In this document: piece by piece, positions 12,146-23,383 of the stretch
Numbering within the stretch: the stretch's first letter is position 1
How the letters are laid out: every line of letters begins with the position of its first letter
Origin: Podocnemis expansa
Taxonomy: Eukaryota > Chordata > Testudines > Podocnemididae
Assembly (NCBI GenBank): GCA_007922195.1
Contig: ML682008.1
Span: forward strand, 2,096,552 to 2,160,551
Direction of reading: 5' to 3'
Length of the DNA stretch: 64,000 nucleotides
Program-made: the position numbers and the translations under genes
The notes under the pieces: model-generated
What the model was told of the DNA's origin: nothing
The model's input: the letters and a program-made list of their open reading frames with translations, nothing else
Database searches by the model: none

Positions 12146-12429
12146 AGCCCTAACTCCAGATAGGGGGTGGGCTGGGGCCCAGAGGGTGGGGTCCTGGTCT
12201 GGGCCTCAGGTCTTTTCCTTGGGCAATGACGCTCCTGATAGTATTAAAAGCTCTATTGACTTCTCCAGGATTTCGGAGCCTGGCATGCACTGTGGACAGC
12301 AGCCCTTCTCTGCAGTTCTTTTTATTATTAAAAAGAACTTTAAGGAGCCAGGCTTGGTATCGGCATTGGCACAAGTTTCTGCATTTTATTTACTTGCTTG
12401 CTTCTTATGTACGAGTGCTTGTTAAATAG

Positions 12430-13337
12430 TTAAATCTTGGAGCTGAGAAAAGCAGTGTTAGGATTAGGGAGGAAACAGAGTGAGATAAAGACAGGTCTGG
12501 CTGCAGTTTGTTTGTTTACTTATTTAAATTTATTTTTCTTCACTGATTAAAATCAGCTACCAACACAAGAAAAGGTGAAAGAAAGGGAAATGGAGAATTT
12601 GAGAACACTTTTTTAAAGAACTATGGCAGGTAATCAACGGCTGAAGCAAGATCTGATTGCACTGATGATGGTTTTGCCAGGGATTTCAGTGGAGGCTAAG
12701 ACTGGGCCAATAAAGCAAATGTCAGTAGTTTTAATAACAGCACTGCCAGATTTTGCAGTTTGACCACAAATGCTGAGGTATTTTATGTTCTTAAAATCCC
12801 AAGTCCTGGAGTCCCAGGACTGCAAAAATCTCAGTTTTTGGTTTTAACAAATATTCTCACCCTCATGAGTGAAGCTTGAAAATATGAACCATACAGCTCA
12901 ACATTAAAAAAGAAGGCAAATAAAAGAATCCCAAATTTATTATTTTTTAAGCAACTTCATAATTCTAGGGATCTCACTTATGAGTTTTGAATAGCTGGGG
13001 CTGACAATCCTGCAATAAGCAGTGATCTCTTTTTGTGCTCTGTAGGTCAGATCTTCAGAGTGCAGATCAACCTAGCTCCCTCTGACTTCAAGATTTCCTA
13101 TGCCATTTTACACTCTGAGGATCTAGTCCTATCTTATTAAATATTTCACATCTGTCCTTCCATCTGTGCCTTTCCTCTTCCTGCACTCCACATTTCCTTC
13201 ATATTCCATAAATATTCTCTTCACTTAGAATTTGGCCATCATTACCTCAGGCCAATTTTCCAAACGTTTCCTGTTTTTAAAATGTTTCTCTCTCTAAATT
13301 ATTGGCTGCTCTTTCCACAAGTCAAAGATTATTTCCA
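12430..13337. other. No recognisable gene or repeat
   Basis: AT-rich sequence with no supported exon, RNA gene or identifiable element ends. Confidence 0.4.
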
Positions 13338-13345
13338 CTTGTTCA

Positions 13346-13702
13346 CAGGGGCATAGCTAGCCACTGTTTTCTGGCTGGATCCCTGAGTCTTCAGGAGAGA
13401 CTGCAAGCTTCCTGATGATGCTCCAATTGCTAGAGATGGGGAGAATGGGGGGGAGGCAGCCCAGTCCGTACTGCATCAAGGCCACAGTTGTTGCCCGAGG
13501 CCGGAGATGCAAGGCAATGCAGGTAGAGAATAGCCCACCCTCATGCCTCCCTGCACCATTACTGCTTGTGGCTGTCTGCGGCTGGCCAGTCTGTGCTTGT
13601 GGTGGCAAAGCTTGCACCTCTGCTGGGCATTGTGGAGGGCAGAGGTGGGCTGGCCTGCTGGCCAAGCAGGTGGGCCCAGGCCCACCCATAGCTATGCCCT
13701 TT
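13346..13702. mobile_element. Non-autonomous hAT-like element, 357 bp
   Basis: The left end CAGGGGCATAGCTA and the right end TAGCTATGCCCTT are inverted repeats. Flanks CTTGTTCA (13338-13345) and CTTTTTCA (13703-13710) match at 7 of 8 positions. The GC-rich interior gives open frames on both strands (110 and 143 residues), which are shadows of composition and not genes. Confidence 0.85.
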
Positions 13703-13710
13703 CTTTTTCA

Positions 13711-14164
13711 GGTTTTCTCCCACTTCATATTTTCACTTTTAAAGTTGTCTTTGCTCCTCCCTGTCCTTGGCCCCATCTTTTTATTATCCACTAATGTCTC
13801 ATTTTCTTCCACCCAGAGGTCATTCCTTCTCTTTCCTTTCCCTTGAAAGTGTGATTATTACAGACATTGTCAAGACAAGGATTTACTGGAAAGACATTAG
13901 AGCAAATTAAATAGCTAGCCCTGCCTTCTGAGGTTTAATTTGACCAGTTTAGGACATTCTAATGTACAACTGTTTTGTCTTAACTAGTTTTAGGTGTTCA
14001 TCGGATTGTGTTAGCTAAATTGATTTAATATCACACCAGAACAAGAGAATGGCGTAGAAGGAAGTGAAAGTGGCAGGCTGTTATACTACAAGTAAAACTG
14101 AAATACAATTGCCCCTTGGCCCTGTGGCCTTAGGAACACTTCATTGCCAACTGGCAAAAGATTC
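13711..14164. other. No recognisable gene or repeat
   Basis: Nothing supported between the hAT element and the PLE fold-back. Confidence 0.35.
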
Positions 14165-14178
14165 CTTGTTCTGTAACA

Positions 14179-14385
14179 AACAAGGAGCCTTCTGGCATTT
14201 TTAAAGACTAACAGATATATTTATCACATGAGCTTTCATGGGAGAAAATCCCACTTTGCAAGCATCTGACAAAGTGAGACTTTCTCCCACTAAATCTCGT
14301 GCAGTAAATAAATTTCCTAGTCTTTAAAAATGCCAGAAAATTCCTTGTTTGTTTTACTGAAATACTTACACATACACCTTTGGAA
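14179..14385 (+). mobile_element. Fold-back PLE tail, 207 bp, perfect 14-bp TSD
   Basis: CTTGTTCTGTAACA occurs exactly at 14165-14178 and again at 14386-14399. Between the copies, a minus-oriented tail (AACAAGGAGCC...AAAGACTAACAG...CATGAGCTTTCATGGGAG) meets a plus-oriented tail that ends in CACCTTTGGAA, forming a hairpin. Both arms were therefore inserted as a single event. It is non-coding. Confidence 0.85.
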
Positions 14386-14494
14386 CTTGTTCTGTAACAG
14401 TGACTCATGGCAGACTCACTGCACTTCCATGCTGCTTTTATGGTATTTATCCAAAAAGGATCACCTGGGGAATCTAAAAGAGTTTATGTCATAC

Positions 14495-14705
14495 CCATAG
14501 GCTCACTGACATTAAGGTCAGAAGGGTGGTGATCATCTAGTAGGATCTCCTGCACATTTCAAGTCACAGAACCTAACCCATCCCCTTCTTTAATAGACTC
14601 CTAGCCTCTGGTTGAGTTACTGAAGTCCTCAAATCACGATTTAAGGACTTCTAGTTACAGAGAATCCATCATTTACACTAGTTTAAATTTTCTCATGGCT
14701 AAGAC
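14495..14705 (-). mobile_element. CR1-type LINE 3' end fragment
   Basis: Reads as the reverse complement of a CR1 3' region: GTCAGAAGGGTGGTGATCAT CTAGTAGGATCTCCTGC, followed by text of the 'ttactgaagtcctcaaatca' type that is common next to CR1 ends in reptiles. It is non-coding and 5'-truncated. Confidence 0.7.
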
Positions 14706-14708
14706 TCC

Positions 14709-14830
14709 CTGCCCTAGGGTTAAGGTTCCTATGTATATGGTTCATCTCCCTAAGGTTGTGGTTCCTGTGAGTAGGGATCTGCCCCTAGAATTAGAGTTCC
14801 TATGGATAATGGTCCCAGCTCTAGGTTAGG
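14709..14830. repeat. Three-unit degenerate tandem repeat, ~37 bp
   Basis: Three consecutive variants of CCCTAGGGTTAAGGTTCCTA plus TGTATATGGTTCAT lie head to tail directly beside the antisense CR1 fragment. Confidence 0.5.
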
Positions 14831-17800
14831 AATTCAGACCTATAGTGTCATTGCAGGTTGTATGAAGGGAGTTGTGCCCAGGTACCTCAGTGCTCCCCTT
14901 GGTAGCTCAGACATTTCCTTTTTAGTGTTCTTAATTTTTCTGTCGACTTCAGCACATTATCAGGGTGGATGGATCATCAGGGTGTTTGGGTATTGATTCT
15001 CTGCTTGCTGTTTACAGTAATCAGAGATTGGAGTTGGTTCCTCTCAGAACAAACACATCAGAAATTCCTTAAAGGTCAGCACATATTAAGGCAGCTACGT
15101 CCTCCTCTTCTTTTAGCCCCGTAACCTCCTCTAGAAATTCCAGGTGCACTATGACATACCCTTGTAGAAGTGTTCATCCCTGCTGCAGCCATGCAGGCCA
15201 AGTCCTGTCCATATCTAAGCATCAGTTGGTAGAAGCAATGAAATATAATAAACACTTGAGATCCGGTGTCAAGCACTAGTTTTCACTCTGTCTTTTTGAT
15301 CATCTCAGTGACCTCTGTTCCAAACCCTATCAGCCTGATGGGATCCCAACAGGACAGTCTTTTCCAGGGAAGCCTTCAAGTTCTATGGACCTGAGTGGAC
15401 AACTTACCTAACAATTTTCTGTAAGTGTCCAGTGATAAAAGCTGGACACTACAGAGGTGTTTTCAAAGGAGCACAGGGGCTTGGGTGCACTTCTTGTTAA
15501 TCTTCAAGGTAAAGTGAGGGCCAGCATAGCCCAGAGGAGATTGTTTGGTTAGTTAACTGGCTACTTGTGTCAGGAAGCTGACACCTAGTTAAGCACAAGC
15601 ACATCTTTCTGTCACTGAGTCTGGGGGGAATGAAGTAACTCACAGGCCTGGATACCTGAGAACCCCTTTTTCCAATTGTACATACATTTCTCAAATTCCT
15701 CATGAGCTGAAATGATCTCAGTTTAGTCTCAAACCAGAGGTTCTTTCTAACTGGTGAACATTTCTGGAAAACACATTAATCCATTTTTAGGCCCTTTGAT
15801 TTGACATTCTGTCCTTGGTTACACAAGTCAATGGGGGCTACAACTATGTAACTGAGAGCACAGCTGGACGTTCCCTGTGAAGCTATAGCTGTTACTCCAC
15901 ACATCATCTCCCAATTCAAGGCCAGGGCAAGAGAGGAAGGATTATATGTTTGCAGCAGATGAGCAGGAGCAGTAACCCCCAGAAGCATTTCCATTTGGAT
16001 GTTCACCCAGGCCTAAGTGCATCCCATCATGGAGAATGGATGGCTCCTCCTTTTTCTAAACCTCTATAACTGCAGATTCCAGAAGGGCCCTCCTAGAAGT
16101 GGAGAAGAGAATGTGGGTCTTTCCCTGGGCCTTTCATCTGCATTTTGCTATGCTGCTCCTCCACATAGTGGAGGGCTAGGATGTGGCCTGTGTGTTTTTA
16201 ATTCCAACTGAAGAGATAACTTTGGGAAGAAAATACAGCAGCAAAGATGTTGCTTGAGAAATGAAACTTGTTTAGACTTTATTGCTAATGGAGAAACATT
16301 ATGAGCTTGTTTTTGAGGAAACAGATGGCAAAGGTATGACGCAGGGACTTCCTGATGCCCCCTTGCAGATGGCATAGAGCTACATATGGTTACACAGGTC
16401 CTCTGGATTCACCAAAATAGTTGTCAAGCAAGATCTCTACTGAAAACCTGTGTCACATTGGTCATTATAATCATTGGAAATTCATGTACAAACAGTGTGC
16501 AAAGAATTAGGCTTGTATCCTGGAAATTATGCCTGAGGCTTTGTAGTAAAGACAGGGTGTTCTGTGGTTGAATGCACTGAGATGAACCTCTCCAGGTAGG
16601 AGGTAGGGGGCACATATCTCCCTGGTTGACCAATGCATGTCTCACAAAGGAAGTCTATTTGCATACTAAGTCAAATGCTAATCAACAGATTGCGAGGCCT
16701 GCACAAATAAACCATAAACAGATGAGGGCTTCCCGTTCATGAGAAAAGACAATGATCTTTTAGAGGTATAATTGTGCTAAGGACCCATACTGAGGATCCC
16801 TCAGTCTGTGAAGAGACGCTGAGAGTAGGTTTGTGCTTATGAAAGGAGGCTCTCAGCCATCCTGATTGAAAATGGGGAGAAAACAACTTGGGGTAGCTAT
16901 CCAGGGGAATGTCTTGTAAATTAAGCACAGAATCTAGCAAGCATCTCATGCTTATGTTTTATGCAACCATTGGTTTCCAGTTTTCTTACTGTCACTTGAA
17001 TCACTGTTCCTTGATCATAACCTTATTCTCATTGTCTCCGTAAATTCAAATGATGTGTGGTAAGCAGGTGGTGAGACTAAGTAGAAACTAGTAAGCTAGC
17101 AGATATTATCTTTTAGGAAGTAGTGAGTGCCCTGTGAGTGGTCAGGAACCTGGGGCTGAACGTTGCTGGGGAGCACTTTTGAGGATTTAAGAGCTGGTGT
17201 GTGGCTATTGCTAATCTGCACATAGAGGGCAAGGCCTAAAGAGGCCTGGAAGACAACGTTTGTGTTACTAGAGGTTGGTGGAGTCAGTGTACTGATCGAA
17301 TTCGGATACACACAAGCCTTCCTCATGTTAAAGGTAGGTCATCACAAGGTGCCTTATAGCCTTGAGAACCCCTGGGAAACATCACAAATGGTCCCTATGC
17401 TGCCTGGGACTTTAACTGGATCCCATTAAAACACTAAAAATGACACTGTTAAATCACAGTGCGTAGACAGTTTAAAGCACTGCTATGGCAACAGGAAAGC
17501 TAATAACTCAGTTTTTCTTGAAAACCTTGTGAAATATAGTTAAGAAATACCAAATACTTAAAAAAAAACAACATATATTGACCTAGACAAGTTTATGCAA
17601 ATTGATGTAGGTCCAATTACTTCAATTGTGCTGCCTTGATTTAGAATCTGGCCTTTGCTCTCTGCATATTATTATTAGAGGTGAGTTTAAACCTCTGTCC
17701 TGGGAATGGCAGGGCTGATATTTTTATGCTTCTTCCAGATTCTTCTCATTAACATCACCCATAAATCTACATAAACTAACGACTGCTGCTCCATAGAAAG

Positions 17801-18307
17801 TCATGGAGATTGAGAAAGTGACAAACAATGCTGCCTTTCATAAAGAGCAGATTGTCAGCCCAAAGCGAGTGACAACACCAATTACTATACGCAAATGAAC
17901 TAGCGTTCATAGGATCACTTTTTTTTTTCAAACCGTCATTGTCAAAATAGCTGCTATTCGGGACTGATAGTACAGCTGGATGAACCCCATGGAGCTCCAG
18001 GTTTTATGAACCTCTGCAAATCTTTTTTTTTTTTTAAGATTTGCAAACCTTATTCATGTCAAAATCTGTTTTTGTAGTAGTTTGTATTCTTAAACTGTTC
18101 TTTTTCCCAAAGGAAAATGTTCAGCACCTTTAAAAAGCAGACAACTTATTTAAGTTTGGAAACAGGAGCACAAGGGTTGTCATATTGGATCTAGTCCAAT
18201 AACAGATGCTTCAAAAGAAGGTGCAAGAAACCCAGCAGTAGGCAGCTTGGGATAATTTTCCCCTAGGGAAAGTTCTTCCTGGGGACCAAAATTCATGCAT
18301 CACTAGT
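14831..18307. other. Long stretch without recognisable genes or repeats
   Basis: About 3.5 kb in which I can support no exon, RNA gene or named repeat. Several 60-80 residue frames occur on both strands without motifs. It is the longest repeat-poor stretch in the left half and so a place to look for conserved non-coding sequence. Confidence 0.4.
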
Positions 18308-18600
18308 CATTAGAGCTGTATGAAATTTTTCAGCTGAAACTTATTTTGACAGAAAAATGCAGATTTGTCAACATTGACATGTGTTGTGTGCATGAATTTG
18401 TATCACTGGAACACCCCCCCCCCAAAAGCCCCCTCCATATTCCCCCTAAGTAAGAATGTTTCATTTTGACATTATCATAGTATTTGGCTTTTTCCCCCCT
18501 GATTTAAAATGACTTCCTGTTTTGAAATTTCCTTTAATTTTATTTTAAAAAATGTTAAATGATAACAGGATTCTTAAACTCTAGACCAAACTTTTCATTC
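18308..18600. mobile_element. Diverged MITE fragment (TTAGAGCTG...TTTTC end)
   Basis: Starts TTAGAGCTGTATGAAATTTT, like the end of the better preserved element at 55989-56266, and continues with repeated TTTTGA/TGAAAC text. The right end was not found, so the boundary is approximate. Confidence 0.4.
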
Positions 18601-19299
18601 AATGCAAAATTATACATGTTTGTCCACATAAATGCTTGGTGAGTGGCTGTTCTGGACACAATACTTATATTCACATACAACTAAACATATTCTTACATAA
18701 ATAACAATATTCACTCTTTCTTATGCTCTTGTTTGAAAAGATTTATTTATACAAATGAGTAGCAGAAACAATACCATGGGTATGTCTCCACTGCAGAGTT
18801 AACTCAGACTATGCTAGAACTATCCTCAAATCACATATGCTCAAGATACACATCCTGAATTTAGCCAAGTTTGAGTAGAGGCAGAACCATTGTGAAATAA
18901 CACTCGAGATGCTACATGCACACTGGCTAAATCTGTTGGGTAATTTATTTTTGATCATTCTTTCAATCAGTTCTAGGTACCATAGATTGTCTGTTAAAGT
19001 TGGCATCTGGAGAGAACAAAGGAAGATGCAGAGAAACAATAAAGTAATGTTACCCAGCATATCTGCACAACCTTCTCAGAGACTGACTAGCCATGTGATT
19101 GATGATTTTGTGGTTTCATTAGCAAAAGCCATAAGGATATATTTTCCTCTTAATTATATAGGTGTAACTCTGTGAATGTCACCAGTGACCTTTACAGTAT
19201 AATACTCCCTAAGGAGATACAGCAGGAAAAAGAGCAAAATTTTGAACCTGTGACTAATTATTTATCATTCTTGTGGAGGGAGTTGTCTAGCCACCCTGA
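18601..19299. other. No recognisable gene
   Basis: Two opposed frames (18809-19060 minus, 18909-19175 plus) overlap, but neither has a recognisable motif. Confidence 0.35.
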
Positions 19300-19311
19300 T
19301 CAAGGATGAAG

Positions 19312-19360
19312 GCTCTGATGTGCTAAGTGCTATACAAACACACAATAATAAGATGATCCT
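19312..19360 (+). repeat. CORE/MIR-like SINE fragment
   Basis: GTGCTAAGTGCTATACAAAC and the following AATAAGA text match the 'aggcactatacaaacata' phrase at 55065. This is a short diverged remnant of an old amniote SINE type. Confidence 0.45.
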
Positions 19361-19384
19361 TACTTCAGACAGCTGACCATCTTA

Positions 19385-19477
19385 TAGTCTTTAAGTGCCA
19401 CACAACTCCTTGGTTGTTGTTGGTTCTTTTTTTTTTTTTTTTTGCTGGACTAGACTAACACAGCTATCCCTTTGGAA
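19385..19477 (+). mobile_element. PLE 3' tail, 5'-truncated single arm
   Basis: Runs from TAGTCTTTAAGTGCCAC through a T-rich tract to CTATCCCTTTGGAA. Flanks GCTGACCATCTTA (19372-19384) and GTTGACCGTCTAC (19478-19490) look like a diverged TSD. Unlike most copies here it has no inverted arm. Confidence 0.75.
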
Positions 19478-20400
19478 GTTGACCGTCTACCTAACTAATA
19501 CTAAAAGTGGATGTTTTTCATATATAGTTGAAGAAAAAGATTCTAAGAATCAGATCGGACTTTCTCATATAGCTGGTCAGGAGACTACTATGCTCCTCTT
19601 TGCCAGCTTTCCTCAATATTTTCTACTCTGAGAAAGGCAGTGCAGAATTGTGAAAGCTGTAACTTCCCATTTACCAAGTCACTGCCACCTGTTCACTAGC
19701 AACAACACAGCAAAGCACATTTCACTGTATGAAAAGGCTGTATTTAGCAAATGCGATCATAGTGACAGTACGAGTGATGGAAACCTTAATCTGTGTGAAC
19801 CATACAGTATGCATCATCATAAGGAGAATTGCTAGGGACTCATTATTAACGAGAGGAAAGTAGCAGCATTATTATTATTATTTATGACCTATATTGCACG
19901 ACAGATGTGCATGGGCCTTTATAAAACGAAGATGGAGTCCCTGCCATAATGAGTGTAAGATCCAAGGTTCAGACACATCTTGCCACTCTGCAAGGGCACA
20001 AGCAGGGGAGGAAGGAGAAAGGACACAAGAAGCCTTCCAGCGGCATCATTTAGTGAGGGCAGAGGGGACACCTACTTCATCCTCCGTGGGCAGAGATGGG
20101 TGAGGAAAGGGGACCTTCCCCACCAACTAGATTCTTGGCAGAGTGAGTGTGTGGAGGGAGGGACCTAGATTTCTGCCTTCCATTTGGCCCTGTAGTCTCC
20201 TTTGGGGGGCTCAGGTCAGCCAGAGCCTCTTGGGGGACACATTGGGATGTTCAGGAGGGGAGGCAAGTGATGATTTCAGGCTGGGGTTCAGATCATTTCC
20301 CCTATATGGGGGTAACAGCCACTGTTCCTGCCAGGCTCAAGTAGGTACGGTCCTGTATGCCTGTGAACCATTGGGGCCGGTGGCCATGTTGACTGTGTAC

Positions 20401-20684
20401 GGTGTTGCCGACTCTCATGATCTGGTCATGAGACTTGAGATAATTATTGCTTTCTGTAAAGTCCCACCTTCTGGAGCCAAGTGGATCTGTTTTGATTTCA
20501 GCCCTCATTCTTAAAGAAACAGTCAGTTTCTAGTCCTTGTAGCTGTACAGAAAACTTTAAAATGTGACCCTGAATGCACCGGAAAGGCTCAAAAAATCAG
20601 AAGACAAAAAATAAAAACTGCAAAGCTGCCACGTCTACATAATCTCGTGACTCAGCATTTTTGAACATTTGGGGTTGGCAATAG
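20401..20684. mobile_element. Probable small DNA transposon (TTGCC ends)
   Basis: The left end GTTGCCGACTCTCATGATCT and the right end GGGTTGGCAAT are weak inverted repeats, and the inner CTCATGATCTGGTCATGAG is palindromic. The sequence has the style of a known amniote interspersed repeat. No TSD could be identified. Confidence 0.4.
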
Positions 20685-21741
20685 TCGGAGGGGCTGTGCC
20701 TGAAGGGGTGCTGCTGCTGTGTGGCCCAAGCATCCATTCAGTCCCTATTCAGCACAATGGGGGGCACCTCCACTCCTTGTGGCTCTGTGTGCACTGAGTT
20801 GGGCCAGGCCAGACATAAATGCCATTCCCTGCGCTCTAAGTTACACCCTTTTCTGCCCTCTGAGCAACCCCATCTGTCTGCATACAGCACCTAGCTACTC
20901 CCTTCCTGCACCCTGAACAGTCTTCAAACTTTTAGAACTGAGCTCCTACTTTGAATTGTGATTTTCATTTGAGTCCCTTTCCCAACCCAGCTAGGTTGGT
21001 GGCACTGAGGTGATTTGGGGGTGGAGTGGCAGTGTGTTCCCAGGCCCTCCCATGCAGAACAGGCCTGAGTCACCTCTGGACCCTCCACCTCTCAAATATA
21101 GACAACAAACAATGCCTAAGGAAGAACTGAGAGTTTTCTGGTGCCTAAGTAGCCCCTTGAATCATGGTTAAAGTTGCTTCCCCTACCAAAATCTGAACTG
21201 TGGTCCTGAAGCCCACTCTCCCTGCCCCCTGTGTTTTGTCTGTGGAAACAACTGGAATCCTTGTGATCCCTGGATACGGGGGAGAAGGAGTCAAGGATGG
21301 GCACAAATTCTAGGTACCAACCATCAGTTCTGGGCACCTGCAGAATGGAGAATACTGCATATACATGAAGCAGTTTGCTGTTATTTATTACTTCTACAGC
21401 CATTGTGCCTGTGGCCCCAGTCATGCATCAGGAACCAGGTGTGCTCTGTTATACAAATAGCATGGGAGTGTTGGTTCAGGGTTCTTGCATACAGGGTGAC
21501 TCCAAGAGAATTTCATGTGTGCATTTATGAGAACTACAAATAGATATATGTGTATATGAAATTTTGTATCATGTCACTTAGTGCCTTTGTCATAAGATTT
21601 TATTGCATTTTAAACACACAAAATGCCAATCAGAATAGCAATCGAAAGAATAAAATAAATCCATATTAATGTTTAATATAAAGAATCTTACAACAGTTCT
21701 TCAAATATAGAGAGAGGGCTAACCGATGAAATAGGAAGAAT
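20685..21741. other. No recognisable gene or repeat
   Basis: Unassigned DNA leading up to the solo LTR. No exon is supported. Confidence 0.4.
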
Positions 21742-21820
21742 GACTCTGTAAGGAGGTGGCAAGATGGCTGCCTCCACAGAACTGCCAATCAAGCAGGAGG
21801 GGAAGAGGTGGGGCAGGAAG

Positions 21821-21828
21821 TATAAAAG
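21821..21828 (+). promoter_or_regulatory. TATA box of the solo LTR
   Basis: TATAAAAG lies 36 bp downstream of CCAATC. The initiator-like TCAGTTC at 21843-21849 is about 24 bp further on, which is the usual spacing for RNA polymerase II. It marks the probable U3/R boundary. Confidence 0.7.
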
Positions 21829-21949
21829 GCAGGCAGAGGCGCTCAGTTCAGCCCTGGATGCTGGAGAAGGATGGCGCTGCTCAGCCTCGTCCCTTCCTCC
21901 GGCCAGGGAGTCTGGGGCGTACCCCCCCGGCCTCCCACCTTTTACCAGG

Positions 21950-22450
21950 ATGGCTGGCTTGGGCCTCCCATGGCAGGTGCCCAGTGGGAAGACACCCCCC
22001 CCGCCATGGGAAAGGGACCGACTGTGGCCGCCCAAACCGCGGTGCCCTCTGGGTTACCCACAGGGCCTGGAATGCCAGGAACCACCCACCACCCCGGCCG
22101 GTGAGGACCTGGAGGAACTGCCCCTGGCCCCGCTCGACACAGACCCCTTTGCAGGAGAAGACCTGGAGGAGCTACCCCTTGCCCTCAACCAGGAGAAGTG
22201 CCTGGGACTGCCACTGGAGGAGATGGTAGTCGCCCTGGGACTTCTGGACCTGCCGCCACCCGATGCCTGGGAAGGCCGGTATGCAATACCCCTCAGCGAG
22301 TACCCCGACGCCACCGAGGAAGGCGCAGCTGAGGTACTGATGGGAGAGGGGGAGGGCAGTAGCCCAGGGGATGTCTACTCCGCATTGGGGTCAGTGTGTT
22401 GCGGTCAGGACCCTGCTGACCCCGCTGCCGGCACATCCGGGTGCTGCTAG
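21950..22450 (+). CDS. LTR-internal open frame of unknown function
   Basis: The open frame extends from 21764, but its first ATG lies upstream of the TATA box. The first in-frame ATG after the inferred transcription start is at 21950, giving about 166 residues. The protein is acidic, rich in Pro, Leu, Gly and Glu, with no recognised domain, signal peptide or membrane segment. An 11-residue motif, AGEDLEELPLA, occurs twice 18 residues apart. The two DNA copies differ at six positions, all synonymous third bases, which suggests past selection on the protein. It may be an LTR-encoded accessory protein or the fortuitous remainder of one. Whether it is expressed is unknown. Confidence 0.35.
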   Translation: MAGLGLPWQVPSGKTPPPPWERDRLWPPKPRCPLGYPQGLECQEPPTTPAGEDLEELPLAPLDTDPFAGEDLEELPLALNQEKCLGLPLEEMVVALGLLDLPPPDAWEGRYAIPLSEYPDATEEGAAEVLMGEGEGSSPGDVYSALGSVCCGQDPADPAAGTSGCC

Positions 22451-23042
22451 GGCCCTGGGCTCGGACACAGTGGAGCAGGGTGGGCCTGTGTCCTCCCTCC
22501 TCTCCTCTATTGTCGAGATGGTGACCCAATTCATCTCCAACCTCATTGAACCCCTGACTGCCACCAGACTCATTGACTGGTCACCCTAGTAAGGGTTGCG
22601 GGGCCCCAGGGAGAACTGTTGTACCCGGCCCCTGGATTACTGCTTGCCCCCTTGTGGGGGTAGAACAAACTATCTGCCCCTCCCATCAGGTGAAGGGTGG
22701 GTTTTTCTAGACAACTTGAGCGAAGAATTCCCCACATTACCCACTAGGGGTGCCCTCCTGGTGGGACGAACTGAACACATGTCTACAGACTCTTATAAAA
22801 AGGCTCAAACAGAGATGATGGTGATGACGATGACTTGTTTACGTATTAAAATTTATTGCACAGGGATGAGAGGGAGAGAGAAAAGCAACTTGCCCAAAAT
22901 ACAGACTTTTTAAATTACAATGCATTTTTTCCCCTCAGTTTAACCTACCTCATCCGCTAACCTTCCCTGTCTCCTGCTGCCTTTTGAACAATTTCAGGGT
23001 CTTTGTGTGATGTCCACCAACTTTGTATTTGAGACCATTTGG

Positions 23043-23383
23043 CAGAAGCATCTTTTGGGGTAGGTGAAGCAGCTGCCTGTCTAGGGCCCAAAGCAGTAAG
23101 GGGCTCCATTCCTAACTCACTGGACAGTGGGGGCAGTTGCCTCCTTCTCCTATCCAAAAACCATCATCTGTCTTTGTTGGCAGCAGGAGTACTCTGAGCT
23201 ACAACAGAAGCAGCTAGTCTGGGAGGGAGAAAGAGGGAAGGTGGAGTCAGGGCCATGTAGAGGGTGTAGCTGGTGTTGGGGTACGGGCCATAGGGAGGGA
23301 ACGGGGCTTGCAGTGGGTAGCCTATAGGTGGCCCAGCAATGGGTCTTTGCTTTAGGGCCCAAGATAGCCTAAGGCTGCCTCTG
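23043..23383. mobile_element. Probable hAT-like element, 341 bp
   Basis: The left end CAGAAGCATCTTTTGGGG and the complement of the right end, CAGAGGCAGCCTTAGG, share a CAGA-GCA start. CATTTGG lies directly outside both ends (23036-23042 and 23384-23390). Inner phrases CTAGGGCCCAAAGCA and TTTAGGGCCCAAGA are also inverted. It is non-coding. Confidence 0.6.

Larger units (their letters stand above)
21747..22787 (+). mobile_element. Solo LTR of an LTR retroelement, 1041 bp
   Basis: The block begins TGTAAGG and ends TGTCTACA, giving the TG...CA termini of an LTR with a perfect 4-bp inverted repeat (TGTA/TACA). The pentamer GACTC lies at 21742-21746 and again at 22788-22792, an exact 5-bp TSD. A CCAAT-like CCAATC (21785) and the TATA box at 21821 fit a U3 promoter in plus orientation. 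It is markedly GC-rich against AT-rich flanks. No internal region or second LTR is present, so this is a recombined solo LTR. Gypsy/Ty3 versus endogenous retrovirus cannot be decided. No consensus polyadenylation AATAAA was seen before the right end. Confidence 0.85.

Noticed and set aside
11865..12425. 186-residue Pro-rich plus frame
   Set aside because: It lies across a GC-rich degenerate tandem repeat, and its composition follows the repeat.
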